From Pholiota molesta (Eukaryota; Basidiomycota; Agaricomycetes; Agaricales; Strophariaceae), in contig JACGCK010000135.1 in NCBI GenBank assembly GCA_014925825.1, forward strand, positions 1 through 64,000: 64,000 bases of DNA, read 5' to 3'. Of this stretch, positions 21,421 through 34,171 are shown piece after piece (positions within the stretch are counted from its first letter, which is position 1; each line of letters begins with the position of its first letter). Under the pieces are notes generated by a model. It saw only the letters and a list, made by a program, of their open reading frames with translations. It searched no databases and was not told the DNA's origin. The position numbers were made by a program, and so were the translations under genes.

Positions 21421-22684
21421 TCTTGAGTTTCAACAGGGAGGGAGGGAGGGGATTAAGTGAGCAATGCAGTCGTTTTAAGACCTCCCACAGACGTTACCAG
21501 CTCAATCGCTCGATATGTACGCCGATGTAGTGGGTCCTTCAGATCAGTGTAACGGTGTTCTAAATAAGGTTTCGTACATGTGTCCGAACTACTAACACCT
21601 CCCCTGTTTTGACAACTCCGCCAAGTATGTTTGACTTCTATGTTGTTTGAATATTATCAGTGATTTTTTACCAACCTTCTTTGCCCATTTACTCTTCAAT
21701 CCACCACTTTCGTCGACTGGAATTCATAACATCCGGTATCGGGCAATTTTATCATTAGATTTTTTATCTTCTTTCACCTCACTTCGTTTCTGCTTATAAT
21801 TAGTACGTTGGAGGCGTTCTGTTGGCACTGTTTCCTTTATACTATGAATACTTCACTAGTTAATTAGTCAAATTAAGACTATCATCCATCTTCATACTCA
21901 CCGTACCGTCTGTTTAGATAGCAACACACATCTACATGATCGTGTATCCCCGGTTCCGCTGACTGCCTCGCTTCGCGAATCGCCAGTGGGTCTGTTTTTG
22001 GCTTGAGGTACCCTCCCCTTGATTCGGCCTCCTCCCTGTCTCAGTTCCAGGCTCGCGGCCTCGTTTCTTCATTTTTATCTCCCCGCTCCATTCCGAGTCC
22101 AAGACTTAGAAACTTGATTGGGCAATGAGCGCACGGTGTGATGCACTTGACCCCACTGACTAATACTGACTAGTACTGACTATGGACCCGTTCAAGTGAT
22201 GTTGAAATTCATATGGCGCCTAAACACATCTTGTGAAAATGGTATAACTTTCTGATATGGCTGGTATGAGGCCTTCGTATAATTTGGCCGTGCATCTTTT
22301 TGACCCCCGTAAATCACGAACTTTCGGGTGCATTAGGTTTTAGATGAAACTTGAAGAGAAACAATTACAATGAACAGAATTAGGTTTGTTCATATATTCG
22401 ATTTGTTGATGTTAACTCTCTCATAAAGATGGCTGACCAAATTTGTATTCTTATCAGATTCCGAGCAGATGAGAATTTGAGCACACTCAGTTCCATTTTT
22501 GTGTATAAGCTCTTATCAACATCATGACTATGTAGAACATGCTATGGACGCCCTTCCACCACTACTGGCCTAGGAGAAGATTCAGAATCGTCTCCGTCAT
22601 GTTGTCATTTAGCCTCGTGACCTGCCCCTCTCAAAGAATAAGTCGACCTCTGGAGGGATCCTCAAAGGAATATACCTATCTGAT
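21421..22684. other. Upstream region of duplicate A
   Basis: No gene seen. It holds the promoter of copy A and the 3' flank of copy B. Part of it (about 22280-22520) is similar to 24580-24840 upstream of copy B. Confidence 0.5.
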
Positions 22685-24093
22685 TCACAATTTAGATAAT
22701 GTGTAGGTAGGTGGAAGCACCCTCGATGGTTCAGCAGCTGGAATCCGCGTTGTCCTACGCGGAACGCCGCCTTCACTTGTGCGATCCTGCGGTGGGCTAG
22801 TAAACCTATTCGGTATGGACTTGAGATTTTGAGGTTGAATAGCCGTCGGCGACATGTCAGCAAGGGCATGGTTTAGATCACTGGACACAATCAAGGAAAG
22901 CGGTGCGATTGGAAACGGGGTCAAACGAAATCGCCTCCTTCGTCGTAAAAATAATATTCCCAGACCGCCGAGAATAATAAGGGCGCCTAAGGTAGCACAG
23001 GTGGCTTCGAGAGCGGCTTTGTGCAAATTGTGCGCCTTACTACTGGCTACGGACATTTTATTGATAGATGGGGAAAGGGTTGGGAGTTTAATGGTGGTGG
23101 TTGGAGTCGTGGAAGTTGTTGGTATACTGCCGTTTTGGATCACCAAGAAATCAATGTTTAGAGGCGCATCTTCTTCAGTGCCGTTATATACAACTTGGAG
23201 GTTGTGTGAACCCATGGGGAGAGACGTGGCTTCGAATAAAACTTGATTATACGCTAAATTCGTGCCGCCAAGTGGTTCAAAGGGTATAGGACTTTGTCCA
23301 TCAATGGAATAAGTAGATAATGCATGTGGTTTCTTGAACGACGACTCTACAATCATAGCGTACCATGTGATGGAAGTCCCTAAAACAATATGCTTTTAGC
23401 TTCGAGGAAAATGAGTATAGGTGATAATCTAACCCATGAAAGAGAGATTGACTTTGGAGCCTGTATGATTGGTAGTTTGTCCAGGTCCGTCGATCTCCCA
23501 TATACCATCATAGTGAATTTTCGCATCGGTGTCGTCTATATAAATAGCTTCATTGTCTAAACGCGCGTCTAGTGATGGGCTATATTTGATGTAATCGAAC
23601 CAGAATGTTTGGTTACCTGGTATCACAGTGGCACTCAAGGTGATGGTGTGTGTGCCCTCCGCTATGGTAGAGTTATCGTTGGTACACAATACCCAATCAT
23701 TCGTAGGGTTTGGAGCTTGCATCGGGGCTGGATCCGCGCCGGCATTTAAATTGTTATTGCTGATAGCAACATCATCAAGAAGGCAATCCCAAGAGGGGGT
23801 TTCGTCATTCAAATTGTCGCTGGCGATTGTTCCGTATAACCATATTGAAGATCCTACATATATGTGCAATCAGGACAAATTTTTGGCTTGGATAAAAGGT
23901 CTATGGCTGGATAGCTTGAAGACACACCATTGTAAGTGAAGGATAGGCTTGCGTTAGAAATAACTCCGTGCAAAGTGTTATTCCATACTGGTCCAAAGGA
24001 TCCTATGTCCTGGTTTCGTCCTAGGAACCATTGATCTCCCCCATATTCAATTCTTGGGTCGGTATCATCGACTAGTATGTAGCGGGAGGACAT
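22685..24093 (-). CDS. Single-pass membrane protein, duplicate B
   Basis: Three exons: 24093-23928, 23853-23434 and 23379-22685; 426 residues. Exon 1 is exactly 166 nt in both copies and the introns fall at the same codons. The ectodomain carries the same two-part pattern (W-F-L-G-R-N-Q-D, F-W-F-D-Y-I-K-Y, G-T-S-I-T-W-Y), several N-glycosylation sites, a Thr/Pro stalk, the same transmembrane helix and Arg cluster, and a similar tail ending L-P-P-T-Y-T. It differs from copy A by small insertions in the second exon and in the stalk. Function unknown; likely a cell-surface binding protein. Confidence 0.78.
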
Positions 24094-25535
24094 TGTTGGG
24101 GATTCCACAAACAAAGGCCTCCTTTAAGACTTCCCATGAGCGCTAAGTTTATGTTGAGGGTACCTTTCAAACATGTTTTTATCAGATAATGTTATCTCAT
24201 CTCATTTTCCTTTGTCGGAAACCTGCTACTGATATTGCTAATATGCATATATACCTGGGTTGGTGAAACGAAGCAACTTGCCTCACTTCGTCTGCACACA
24301 CGGCAATGCATCATTTTGTTTCGCTCTCTATTTTGACTCAATCACGGCCTTGTCCCTGTGTTCAGTCTCAGAGACTCAGCTCATTTTGTCTCCTGAAAAA
24401 TCTCGTTTCAATATTTTCAGTTTACAGTCACGAGGTGTGGGCAGTGCAAGCAGGGCCTAGGGAATAAAACTTTCGCTACAAGTCCCCATATCGAATTTGC
24501 ACTAAGTAGTTCTGATTTTGTTTTGACTGATAACTTAATTGAAACGGAAACGCCGTGTGTGTATGCACTTTTGCCATGCATCTCGCCGCGGATCCCTGCA
24601 AAATTATAAATTTTCGGCTACATTAGATTTTAGACAATCATGAAAAGGAGCAACTGAAATGTACATGGAGTCCTGATGGAGACGATGCAAGAAGAGCACG
24701 ACAGATATACAAAAGATGATACTTAAAATGGTTTTCGTATGTACAAGAATAGAACAACGACAACGGAACCAAATACCTTTCTGACTTGAACCACGATGGT
24801 GGATTATCTTGGAAAAGCCTATACAGCTCTTATCAATATTTGCAGGATTACACAACTTTGAGATTGGTTATCTTTGTTTCTATGAGATGATTCTTAACCT
24901 TTCGAATGGCTGACGATTCAAGACAGGTAATGTTCTTGTTACTCTGGCCAGGATGGATATTGACGGCAGAAAGGAATTTTTTAAGCCACTGAAACGGCGC
25001 ATCTTCCGTTCTTCTGGCCTTCTTATCAGGACCTTCCACTGCGCGATGCATATGACGCCACACGGTAACTGATTCACCAATCTGATTGGTCGCTGTGGTC
25101 ATGTCATGGGTGTGAACGCTGGTCTGCAGGAAACATGGATAAGCCTACCAAAAACCTGCCAATTAATGAAAGGAGGTCATTTATTATGCATGGTGACCAG
25201 TAGACTGTAGTCTGTGGACGTCTATGGACGCATCTTCGAATTACCCTGGGCGGGGATGGGAGCGCATGGGAATGAGCGCCGGGGGAGTAACCGCATAAGG
25301 TGTGTGGTTTGTTTTCAGGCACGCGTCCGTGCACAGAAAACGGCGGCGGTGGGTGGATCAAAACCTGCCCGTTTTCGTTCTCTTCCCCAACACGAGGCAA
25401 GGACTGTCACGAGCATCGAGCTCAACACGAGGCGCGTCAGACTTCCGTCTCCAACTTGCTCATCTACGCTCTGGCTATCTAATCCTTTTCCTTCTCTTCC
25501 CCCTCCCCCTATTTCTCCGTGGCCCAGGCCATAGC
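24094..25535. other. Intergenic, no confident gene
   Basis: Holds the promoter of duplicate B and the leader of the large membrane protein. The last 50 bp are pyrimidine-rich, as in fungal promoters and leaders. A short minus-strand frame at 24848-25102 is not convincing. Confidence 0.45.
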
Positions 25536-28500
25536 ATGCCTCCGCCCCCGGCTCCTCGTCCCAGCAGTCGCGCAGGAACCCCAGCGCGACTCCTTCGCCA
25601 ACAGATAACAATGACAATCCACCGTCTTCCTCACGTCTCTCAAAAGATTCGGAGGGTTATCCGTCTTGGCTTCCCAAGCGTCCCCCACCACCAGCGCCGG
25701 CATCAACTTTTCAATCGTCAATGTTAGGGGATCTTCATGGGTCATCATCACCGAGCCCAGTCGAACCAGCGCCTATTATAGGCGGCCGGAAGCCGACGCC
25801 GCGGTCCGTTCGAATAGTCAATTTGCAGGACTCGTTCGTCGGCGCTGTTGAAAAGGAGGCGCGCTTTGCACGCGAGCCGACCGACCAGACTCAGGCCGGG
25901 GTTCATCCTCCTCCCAAAGTTTGGACGCGCTCGTCTGGCGTTCCACCGGCCGCTTTCAACGCTTCAGCGCACGATGATGTTCTGCCGCTTCCCCAACCGC
26001 GGTTCAAGGCGAAGAATTTGCAACTTCAGATATTGGACAACCCCAGCAAATGGATGCGACTATATTTCTATGCTTGGCCACTATTGGTTCTATATCACAT
26101 TCCGCTGCAAACTTTTTTTGATTTCAATGCGGTCTTCATCTTACTTCAGTATGTTTCTGTCAAATTTTGCTTTCTTTTGTTCTTTCTCTTGCAAGCGAAT
26201 GGTTCACTGACATTTTGCCTGTCAAAACTTTAACAGAGTCGCCAAATTTCCCAACCCACAGAGTTCGGGTAGGGGTTGGGCTTTAGGTGCCGCTGCGTAC
26301 GTCGCTTCTTGGCTTGCTTGGCTATTCCTCGTCTGCATCATGTATGAGCTTGTATACTCGTTTTCACGACGCTGGCGGCTGCGTACGTATTCTCCGTTTT
26401 TTCAATCTTGGGCGCCAACCTAAACTTTATTCATTATCACACACAGGCCGACCCTTAATGCTTCCCATTTACCTCTCGTCTCCGGCCTTCAACTATGCTG
26501 CCATGACTTCCTATACAAACTTCAGTTTTCTCCAACATCTTCGCTTTTCTGCCTTTGCCTCTTCGGAACACGCCGGCGCGATTCCACCGTCGCCCTCAGA
26601 TCCAGACCATGATATCGACGACCTTGCTGACGAAAATCAGGGTTCGTGGAAGCAGGGACTAGCGGAGACCTGTTTCTTCTACTCCCAAAATCTAGCTACC
26701 GTCGCGCTTCTCCTGCCGCGTGCGGGATTAAGCTTGGCGTTATTGTTTGCTTTCTCCAGTGCGGCGCCTGTGCTTCCCTTCGTCGTGTCCAACAATTTTT
26801 CGAATAGAGATGGGACGTTCTTCCAGCAGGATGGCGCATTGACGGATTATGCCCGAGGATTGTTGATCGCGAACGCCGCGTGGACGGCATGGAGACTTTT
26901 GGTCCTCCTTGTATCCTGGTAAGCTTCTCATCCTTGTACTTGCGCCTAAGTATAAGGCTAACACATCCTTTGTGAACTGGCAGGCTCGGCCTCTGGGTGT
27001 CCTCCGATCAGCGGTTGGGCGGCCTCTGCGGACCACGGCATACATGGGAAGAAGCCCAGCAGGAAAAGACGCGCTCCGTGTACTCCGAAGCCGCCTCAGA
27101 ATACGGCGCCTACCGGGGCAGCTTCTACCACCCGGGCGACGGCGTCGCGGACTACGGCGGCGATGAGCTTCCGTGGGAGTGGCGCGAGGCGACGCGCATA
27201 CGCGTCCAGGACGCGTTCGAGTTCTGCATGACCACGCGCAGGGGCAGCGCGGGCAGCGCCGCTGGGCTGCGGTGGTCGGGGGTGCCGGTCCCTGGGTACG
27301 GATACGCGCTGCGGAACCGGCGCAGTAGGAACAAGCACAAGCGCTGGAGCTCGGCGGCGAAGGGCAAGGCGCCGTCGAACGAGAAGGCGGCGGAGGCGCC
27401 CTTCGAGGGCCTCGAGCGCGTGCTCGCGGCGGCGGGCTTCGCGGCCACCGCGTCGCCCTCGCGGCGGAAGACGCTCAGCGAGGACCTCTTCAACGCGCCT
27501 GCGCTGGCGCCGAACGTGCCGCATCATCCTACGGTTGCGCCGCTGCGCTTCGAGGACACGCAGCCGATGTCGTCGGCGAAGATGTACACGGGGCTGGAGG
27601 CGCCGAAGACGGCGAAGCGGAACTCGAAGGACAAGATCCCGGGGTCGTCGACTGCACCTGGTGCGCCTCTGATGAACTTGCCGTATCCGTTCTCGAAACC
27701 GGGTTCGGGCCATGTGTCGTCGAAGGATTCTGTGCCGTTCCCTGCTAGCGGCTCTGGTGCGGATATGCTGAAGGCCAAGGCGAGCCCGAGCGTAACAGGG
27801 TCGTCCGGGACAACAGGTTCCACCGAGAGCGGTTCCGGGTCAGGCAGCACTCAGGAGGAGGAAGATGAAGAAGAGGAGGAAGATGAAGATGAAGATGCCG
27901 AAGAACTCGATGATGATGATGAGGAGGAAGACGCCGATCTGCTCAGCGAAGAACCCTCTTCGGGACGTGCATCTGGCTCCATGTCCTCCCTCGGCCAACC
28001 GATCTCGCCTTCCCGAGCGTACCTAGGCAGGCATCGTCCAGTAGGCGCGGGCCACAGTCGCAACATGTCCGGCGTCTCCTCTGCGCTATCCGGCGGCTCG
28101 CACGTAAATAGCCAAAGCATGAGCTCGTCCCACGGGACGAAGAGCGTGGCCGGCATGTCCCTCGTCACGCAGAGCACGGGCAACCACGAATCGACGGATT
28201 CAGAATTCGGGCCCGATGGCAGAGAGCGCGCGAGCCTGAGCCAAGGAAGCCCCATGGCGCGTAGCTCGCCTCTTGCTGGTGCTAGTGGTGCCTTTCCTAT
28301 GCCGCCTAGGCATCCGCACCCACAGGGACAAGGCCGGGGCCGCAGCGCAACTGCACCATCGGGTAAAACGACATCCGCTGCTGTGACCTTGAACACGCAG
28401 AGCGCTCCGATTGCTTTCCCCAGCGTCCGGCAGCGAGGAAGGGTGGAAAGTGGAAGGGGCATCATGGTGGATCCTGCGGTGTTGTTCGGCGATCATATGA

Positions 28501-29867
28501 GTTCCGATTTCGATGGCCACGAGCTACAAGACGACGATAACGGCGATGGCGAGCTTGAAGATGCAGATGAAGAGGAGCAGCACGATAGTGTTGGCCTCCT
28601 TGGTGTGCCGACGAGCCCACGCACTTCCCTGCTAGGAGCTAGCAGGATCTCGCTCACCAATTCATCTTCCTCTGGCGATGCCCGTTCGCGCGCCCACTCT
28701 GCGTCTCGATCGCGACACTCTTCGACCCATGATCGCTCGCGCTCCAGGACGCACTCCTCGCAATCCGTTCGCGATCGCGCGAACTCCCTTGGCGCTTCGA
28801 TGCGCTCTCTGGTACAAGGCGCTACCGCCTCGTTGACCCAGCTCGATCTCGTCATGCGCGGAGCGACGGGTCCGGCAGCTGGTTTGGGCGGCCTTGGTCT
28901 TGGCATGGGCAGCAGGCCAAGAAGTCGCGTCAATTCTTCCATGGCGCGGCTGGAAGAAGGTGTCGAGTTTTCGCCTTCTGCAACGGAGATGGCCCAGAGA
29001 GGACGCGAAGTCAGTGGGATGAGCAACAGCAGTGGGAGTGGCAGCCACACCGGAAGTGAGGACGTCATGCTGCATCCTGCCGTTGGCCGTTTCCGTCGAG
29101 AGCATGAGTTAGAGTCGGAAGGATATTCTTCAGGCGGGAGCCATTCCAGAAGTGGCAGCGAGAGTATCAGCCTGAGTACCGAAAACTACACCTTCGGACG
29201 TCCAATGATGTTTATGAGGCCTGCTCAGGGTGCACAGGAGCAGAGCCGCGTCGACGAAGAGGATGAGATCATGGTGGTCGATCGCGCCGATGGTACTCCT
29301 GGAAGACGGTCGCCTGAGCGAAGTTTGCCTATACCAATAACGACAAGGTCGGCAGAGCAAAATGGATCGTCCGCACAGCCTATATCCGAGTCTTTCACCT
29401 CCGCCTCTTTCTACTCCCTAAATCCTTCCGACCGAACTGCAAGTCCTGCCACACCGGTTCCTATACATTCTGTAACGGAGGATCGCGATCAGTCTCCATC
29501 ACCACCCCATTCAGCTGAACACTCGCCCGAACGACAAGGCGTCGCTATTCCGTGGAACAATCGCGGCCTGCTCGCGCCTCCTGGTGACCGCTGGGGCCCG
29601 TCATCATATCGCCCGCTCCAGGGTGCAGCGACTACGGGCAGTGACAGCCCAGACATGATCAGCACCGCAGCCGGCAGCTTCGTCACCGCACCTGCCACCA
29701 TTGAGGGCAACACAACCACGACCGACAGCAGTGGGGGACGCACAATATCAGGCAGCTGGGAAACCTCTGCCCCCACCGTCCGACGATCTGGAGTCAGGTC
29801 TGGGGGCATGGTCGAAAGACCTGGCGACGATATGGGTCTTGATGCTGGTGCATGGAGGGTGGTGTAG
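25536..29867 (+). CDS. Large multipass membrane protein with serine-rich and acidic cytoplasmic tail
   Basis: Exons: first to 26148, then 26237-26382, 26447-26918 and 26984-29867, about 1370 residues. The membrane part has about four to six hydrophobic segments: L-Y-F-Y-A-W-P-L-L-V-L-Y in exon 1, W-L-A-W-L-F-L-V-C-I-M-Y in exon 2, and L-S-L-A-L-L-F-A-F and L-L-V-L-L-V-S-W in exon 3. The last exon encodes about 960 residues, mostly disordered: Ser/Gly/Arg-rich with one run of Glu/Asp at 27857-27940. The N-terminus is uncertain. From the ATG at 25536 the frame reads Pro-rich, then must shift by one base in the CCCC run at 25579-25582 to join the open frame that reaches the safe internal ATG at 25721. 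Function unknown; the family seems conserved in agaricomycetes. G+C is high in 27000-29700. Confidence 0.65.
27857..27940 (+). repeat. Acidic codon repeat (GAG/GAA/GAT-rich) within the membrane protein gene
   Basis: Low-complexity coding tract giving a run of Glu and Asp; prone to length change. Confidence 0.7.
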
Positions 29868-30740
29868 TCCAGTGGCAGCCGCAGCGACGATGATGATGGG
29901 AAGAAATCAAGACCAAGACATCGCCATCCATCCGACCGCGTTCTTCATTTCATTCCAGCACAGTTCTCACACTTCAATTCTGTCCTTCTCTCTTCAGCCA
30001 ACCATCTTCCGATCTAATATCGACCACCTTTTCCGCGATGATCTCCTCCACATCCCCTTGGCGTTATGACGGGCATTCAATGATTCATTTGACCATTATT
30101 GAAGCCATCCAGTAGCCATCCAGTCAACGTTTTCTAATGATTTGTACCATACTCCTTCAAGTCTTCGTTTTCCGACATACGACCATCAAACCATTCCGTC
30201 AATCAGCTTCTATGCTTTAATATCTCTGCATGATTCATGCCTTTCATGTGGTGACCTCGGTCCTTACTTCATGTGTGTTATCGATGTTTTCACGTTTTTA
30301 TGACTTTCTGTTTTCGCGGAACCTTACACCTCTTCTCTCCCGCTTTTGCTCCATTATCCCCTACAATGATTCTTACTATCCGTTATGCGACACCTCTATT
30401 TCTAAAACGCCACACCCTTCTAAAAACACCGTTAGCCACAATTTCCACTCTAATCCCTCTATTCCGCATTCCGTTACATTATTTTCTACCTATCCATAGA
30501 ACGGTTCTAGTTTTCCTTCACGCTGTATCTCATTTCCCATTTTGGTTTCGTTCTATTCACATCATTGTCCAACTACAATTACATCTATCCACTTTTCCAT
30601 TGGCCATTCCATCTACACATCTTCATCTGACATCCTACATCCATCCCCTATTCCCGCACTTCTACCATCCATTATGTTCAACCACCTGGAGCTTGTTGTC
30701 CATTGCTATATCAGCGCTTTGCATCACATTTCTTGATTAG
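29868..30740. other. G-poor, pyrimidine-rich tract
   Basis: Downstream of the membrane protein gene the + strand is mostly C and T with A, and G is near 7-10 percent in many lines (for example 30541-30660). Open frames here are a by-product of the composition. It could be a long 3' UTR or a relic; no family signal. Confidence 0.45.
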
Positions 30741-30868
30741 TATTTAGACACACCCAGAGTACCTTGTCAAGTACATTATTATTTTTATGATTCAACCGTT
30801 CATCCTAATACGCTTATGATAGTACCTCGGTAGTACTTTGAGATGAAGGAAGTACTTCGCGTCATGGG

Positions 30869-30897
30869 GACACTTACGATTTCGCGGTAAAATGCAA
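30869..30897 (-). pseudogene. Short relic matching the 3' end of the AlkB-type gene
   Basis: These 29 bases match 39709-39737 with one mismatch. In the AlkB-type gene this segment encodes the last codons (L-H-F-T-S-K-S) and the GTAAGT that follows. Nothing else of the gene is visible around it. It may be a remnant of a duplicated copy, but it is short, so chance is not excluded. Confidence 0.4.
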
Positions 30898-30903
30898 CAT
30901 ATT

Positions 30904-32854
30904 GATGACTGGTACATGACTGGTTGACCAGTCGATCATCATCGGCTCCCAGACCCCCAGTATCCCGCGCCCGTACCTAGGCAGAACCTTTTCGGAACCT
31001 CCGCTCCTCCTTCTGCACTAGCCTGCAGTACTCGAGTTCGATTCCGCGGTGGATTTGAATTCTGAAGTTCTGGCGCTGAGAGCCGAGCGCGTACAGATGG
31101 CCCGTCGGGCTGACGACGGTACGTCCAACATCTTCGGCTGACTTGGGTGCTTTACCTCTCCCACTAACATTACTCTCTGCTCGTCGTCCAGAATCTCATT
31201 CCACCGAGCAGCACCGCACATATATGCGCCCAGCGTGCACCGGCCACCCTATATGATATATCGCCTCCGTGATGTTCAGTTGTGCTTGCATACAGGAAGC
31301 CAGCAGGAACTTGAGAAAGTGATGCTATCGTTATGGGCGTGCGGTGGACGGGTCTGTCGGAACCGCGAAAGTTCGCCGTGGTCGGTGCTGGACTGGGAAA
31401 GAGGCGTGGGTTGCAGATAGAACGCGGTGCGGTCAAGATTTCCATGTTACCTTCGTCCTTGATCCTCTCGTCGTCTTTCCATCCCCTACACCAGCCCGCA
31501 GGCCTTCTCTTCTCCCAAGCGACACTTATTCGAACCACAATCGACTTACAGGCCCTCTCCTGTGGGCCCCGGCCTCTCTTCCGTCGCGTTCGGTATGCCG
31601 AACTTCCTGATGACCATCCGTCCTACAACCAGTCTCGGACCCTTCATTTCAACCGCTCGTCCCCATCGATCGCGTAATACCACTCCTGTGCAGCAGTACG
31701 AAGGAGTATGGCCTTCTATCGTCTGTTTCCAACCTTGTTACTTGGTCATCAATCCGTCATTCAGTCCTCCTTCGGCCTTCTGTCCATTCTCCTAAAGATC
31801 TGGCGCATCATAGACTTTCTGATGTCCATCCTCAGCATACCACAGTCCATTACCTGCGTCATTTGGAGTCTAGAGGCGCAATCGCTGTCCTTGAAACAGG
31901 GCTAACAGGGCTTTTTTTCTGCTTTGGTTCCTTGCTCCTCATGCGATATGGCTTGGACATGCCTTGCCAGCCGAATCCGAAGACGAATGAATACCGACCT
32001 CTCTACCGTCGACGACAACTTTTGTTTCTTGTATCTTGGTCAAAGTCGGTGGCCTTGCAATGAAATTCACTGGAATAGACCGTTTCTGCTTGTCGAGGTA
32101 CATTCTCAGAGGTGTTTTTTGTTTCGCGCGATTGCTCAAGCTTCAGGTACTGAGATTCAAAGCAATCGTCCAGTCGTTCTGACAAATGCACTGATACGAC
32201 ATACCCAGATCAGACTAAAAGCGGCTAGGCAAACAGAAAAATGGCCATGATACTGTGAAAAGAGTGGTAATACACGCATAAAAGGTTAAGTTCACCAACG
32301 CGCTTCATGATACTCTCCTCGCTATGGAAGGATTGACTCATGGCGCCCAGAATGGGCGAGCGTGATGGGAAAAAGACCCCCAAAATATATACCTCGTTTC
32401 AAATGCACCTCCGCAGTTTGACTGACAGGCTCCATCGCTTCCGGATCCTTCGCCCTTGTCCACATCGCCATGTCATTTCACGCCTCTACACAAAAAACGC
32501 AATTAGAGGACCAAACGCGCGTCTCAAAGCGCCAGCAGTACAAGACGCACACGCGCTACGCAACATCCATATAGAAGTAAGCGACAACTTGAAGTGCACC
32601 CATAGTCTTACGAGGTAGTGCTTGACCCGAGCAACCGCAATCGAGGGAATCTTAAAAAAACTGGCTATTGATAGATCCTGCCTGTCGATGTCAAGGTAGG
32701 CCACGCCTACACATTTAATATATATAAGTTTCTCTTCCTTGTTACATTACTACATATCGATCGAATATTTCTTCGCCTCTCAACGTTACTAGCGCAATGG
32801 ACAGGTGCGCACTGCGGACTTGCATATCCATCCCTTCAAGGATGACACACTGAT
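30904..32854. other. Gene-poor region
   Basis: No confident gene. A small exon-like pair (about 31045-31112, and 31192 to a stop near 31251, joined by a GTACGT..CCAG intron-like gap) has a charged helical reading but no start or family match. A TATATATAAG motif at about 32719 may serve the first GTPase gene. Confidence 0.4.
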
Positions 32855-34171
32855 ATGGTTGAGGAGGTTCAAAAATCTACTCAAGGTGCGCGTTTTATCA
32901 TCTATTGGACAATAGTTCCTCAGGCTTACAGATCATCTCCGATATCATGTACAGGGTAAAGCTAAAAAGGACACAATTCAGACGCGTGAAGGCAAGGCCC
33001 GAGATGAGATGGAAGGCAACTCGGACTCTAATCAAGGAAGATATTCGAGCGATCTATACCTCAAGGTGGCGCCAATTGATGAAGAAGATTTGGCTAGCGA
33101 CGATGTTATCATAGCGTCAGTACTATCCTTCGTCGATTTCACCAACTGGAAGGTTAACCTTACCTGGTCTATAGTGTGATGGGTCCCACTGGAACTGGGA
33201 AAAGTACTGTGTGTATAGTTATCATTCCTCCAGAACGGCATCTAAAGCAGGGCTTCTTCAGTTTATAAGTGCAGTAGTTGGCTACGATACGGGCATCGGT
33301 CACAATCTCACCTCATGCACTACGGATATCCAAGTCTTCAGAATCTCCTTTCCGGAACTAGTCGACGCCAATCTAGTCTTGATCGATACTCCAGGATTCG
33401 ACGACGCAGAACGGAGTGACGCACGAATTCTTGAAATGATCTCAGATTGTCTAAATAACTTGTGAGCACAGTAACTTATTCTGTTTCGAAAGGTTCAACA
33501 GCTAATAACGGATTCGACACAATAGGTACAAAAACAACATCTACTTGAGCGGTCTTCTTTATTTTCATTCCATCACCGAGAATCGTATGCCCGGTACTCC
33601 TCTGAACAACCTCAAAATGTTTCAAAAGCTATGTGGAAAGGAGGCTCTACACAAGGTTATATTGACGACTACGATGTGGGACGAACTTCCAATCCAGGAC
33701 GAGCTTCCACCTCAAGAAGTCGGAGAAAAACGAGAGAGAGAACTGAAAACTAGATATTGGAAAGAGATGCTCAGCTATGGATCCACAGTGAAGAGGTTCC
33801 TGAAAACGCGTCAATCGGCTTTTCAGATTCTCGAGCCCTTGATCGATTCCGCGAATAAACGATACTGGCTCCTTGTGCAGCAGGAGATGGGCCGATTTCG
33901 ATTGTCGCTTGCCGCAACATCTGCTGGCCAAGAGCTATACTCTCGCTTAGAGATACTTATACGCAAGCAACAAGACACCCTCTCTCATTTGAGACGCGAA
34001 ATGACGACCAACAAGGATTCCGGCAGAGTGCATGAGTTGCGGGAGAGGTTCAACGACGAAAGTCGTATTTATGACGAATTGCTCCGGGACCTACACCAAT
34101 ACAAGCTTACACTAGGGAATCGATTGTTAAAAAGGCTCACATCGACACTTGGCATAACTACCGTCTCCTAG
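32855..34171 (+). CDS. AIG1/Era-like P-loop GTPase, cluster member 1
   Basis: Five exons: 32855-32885, 32932-33115, 33175-33208, 33262-33461 and 33526-34171; 364 residues. GTPase motifs are complete: G1 G-P-T-G-T-G-K-S-T (75-83), a Thr-rich switch I region (S-C-T-T), G3 D-T-P-G-F-D-D (125-131), and G4-like T-M-W-D (199-202). After the G domain comes a long charged helical region, probably coiled coil. The 34-nt exon carrying the P-loop and the 200-nt exon carrying G3 recur in the sister gene at 37520-38547, which proves common descent. The start at 32855 gives a short acidic N-terminus, and the phases fit. Such small GTPases are numerous in agaricomycetes and their role is unknown; distant relatives in plants and animals act in immunity. 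Confidence 0.82.

Larger units (their letters stand above)
20040..24850. repeat. Diverged tandem duplication (two units of about 2.4 kb)
   Basis: Similarity extends beyond the coding parts. The 3' flanks match (AAAGGAACACATCTATCTGA at 20048 against AAAGGAATATACCTATCTGA at 22663). The upstream flanks also match (TTTCGGGTGCATTAGGTTTT at about 22322 against TTTTCGGCTACATTAGATTT at about 24612, and AGCTCTTATCAA at 22508 and 24824). The duplication therefore carried promoter, gene and terminator together. Confidence 0.65.

Noticed and set aside
24848..25102. Minus-strand frame of 84 codons
   Set aside because: It begins with ATG but has no recognisable features, and overlaps the duplicated upstream region.
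27096..29068. Long antisense open frames opposite the serine-rich tail
   Set aside because: They arise from high G+C and repeated Ser/Arg/Glu codons on the coding strand; no family signal.
30230..30740. Plus-strand open frames of up to 155 codons
   Set aside because: Explained by the near absence of G in this tract, which removes TAG and TGA stops.
31036..31050. B-box-like phrase GAGTTCGATTCCGCG suggesting a tRNA gene
   Set aside because: The flanking bases do not form a T-stem, and no acceptor stem or A box is visible.
31045..31251. Two exon-like pieces with an intron-like gap
   Set aside because: No start codon, no family match, and the reading ends quickly; kept only as a note in the gene-poor region.
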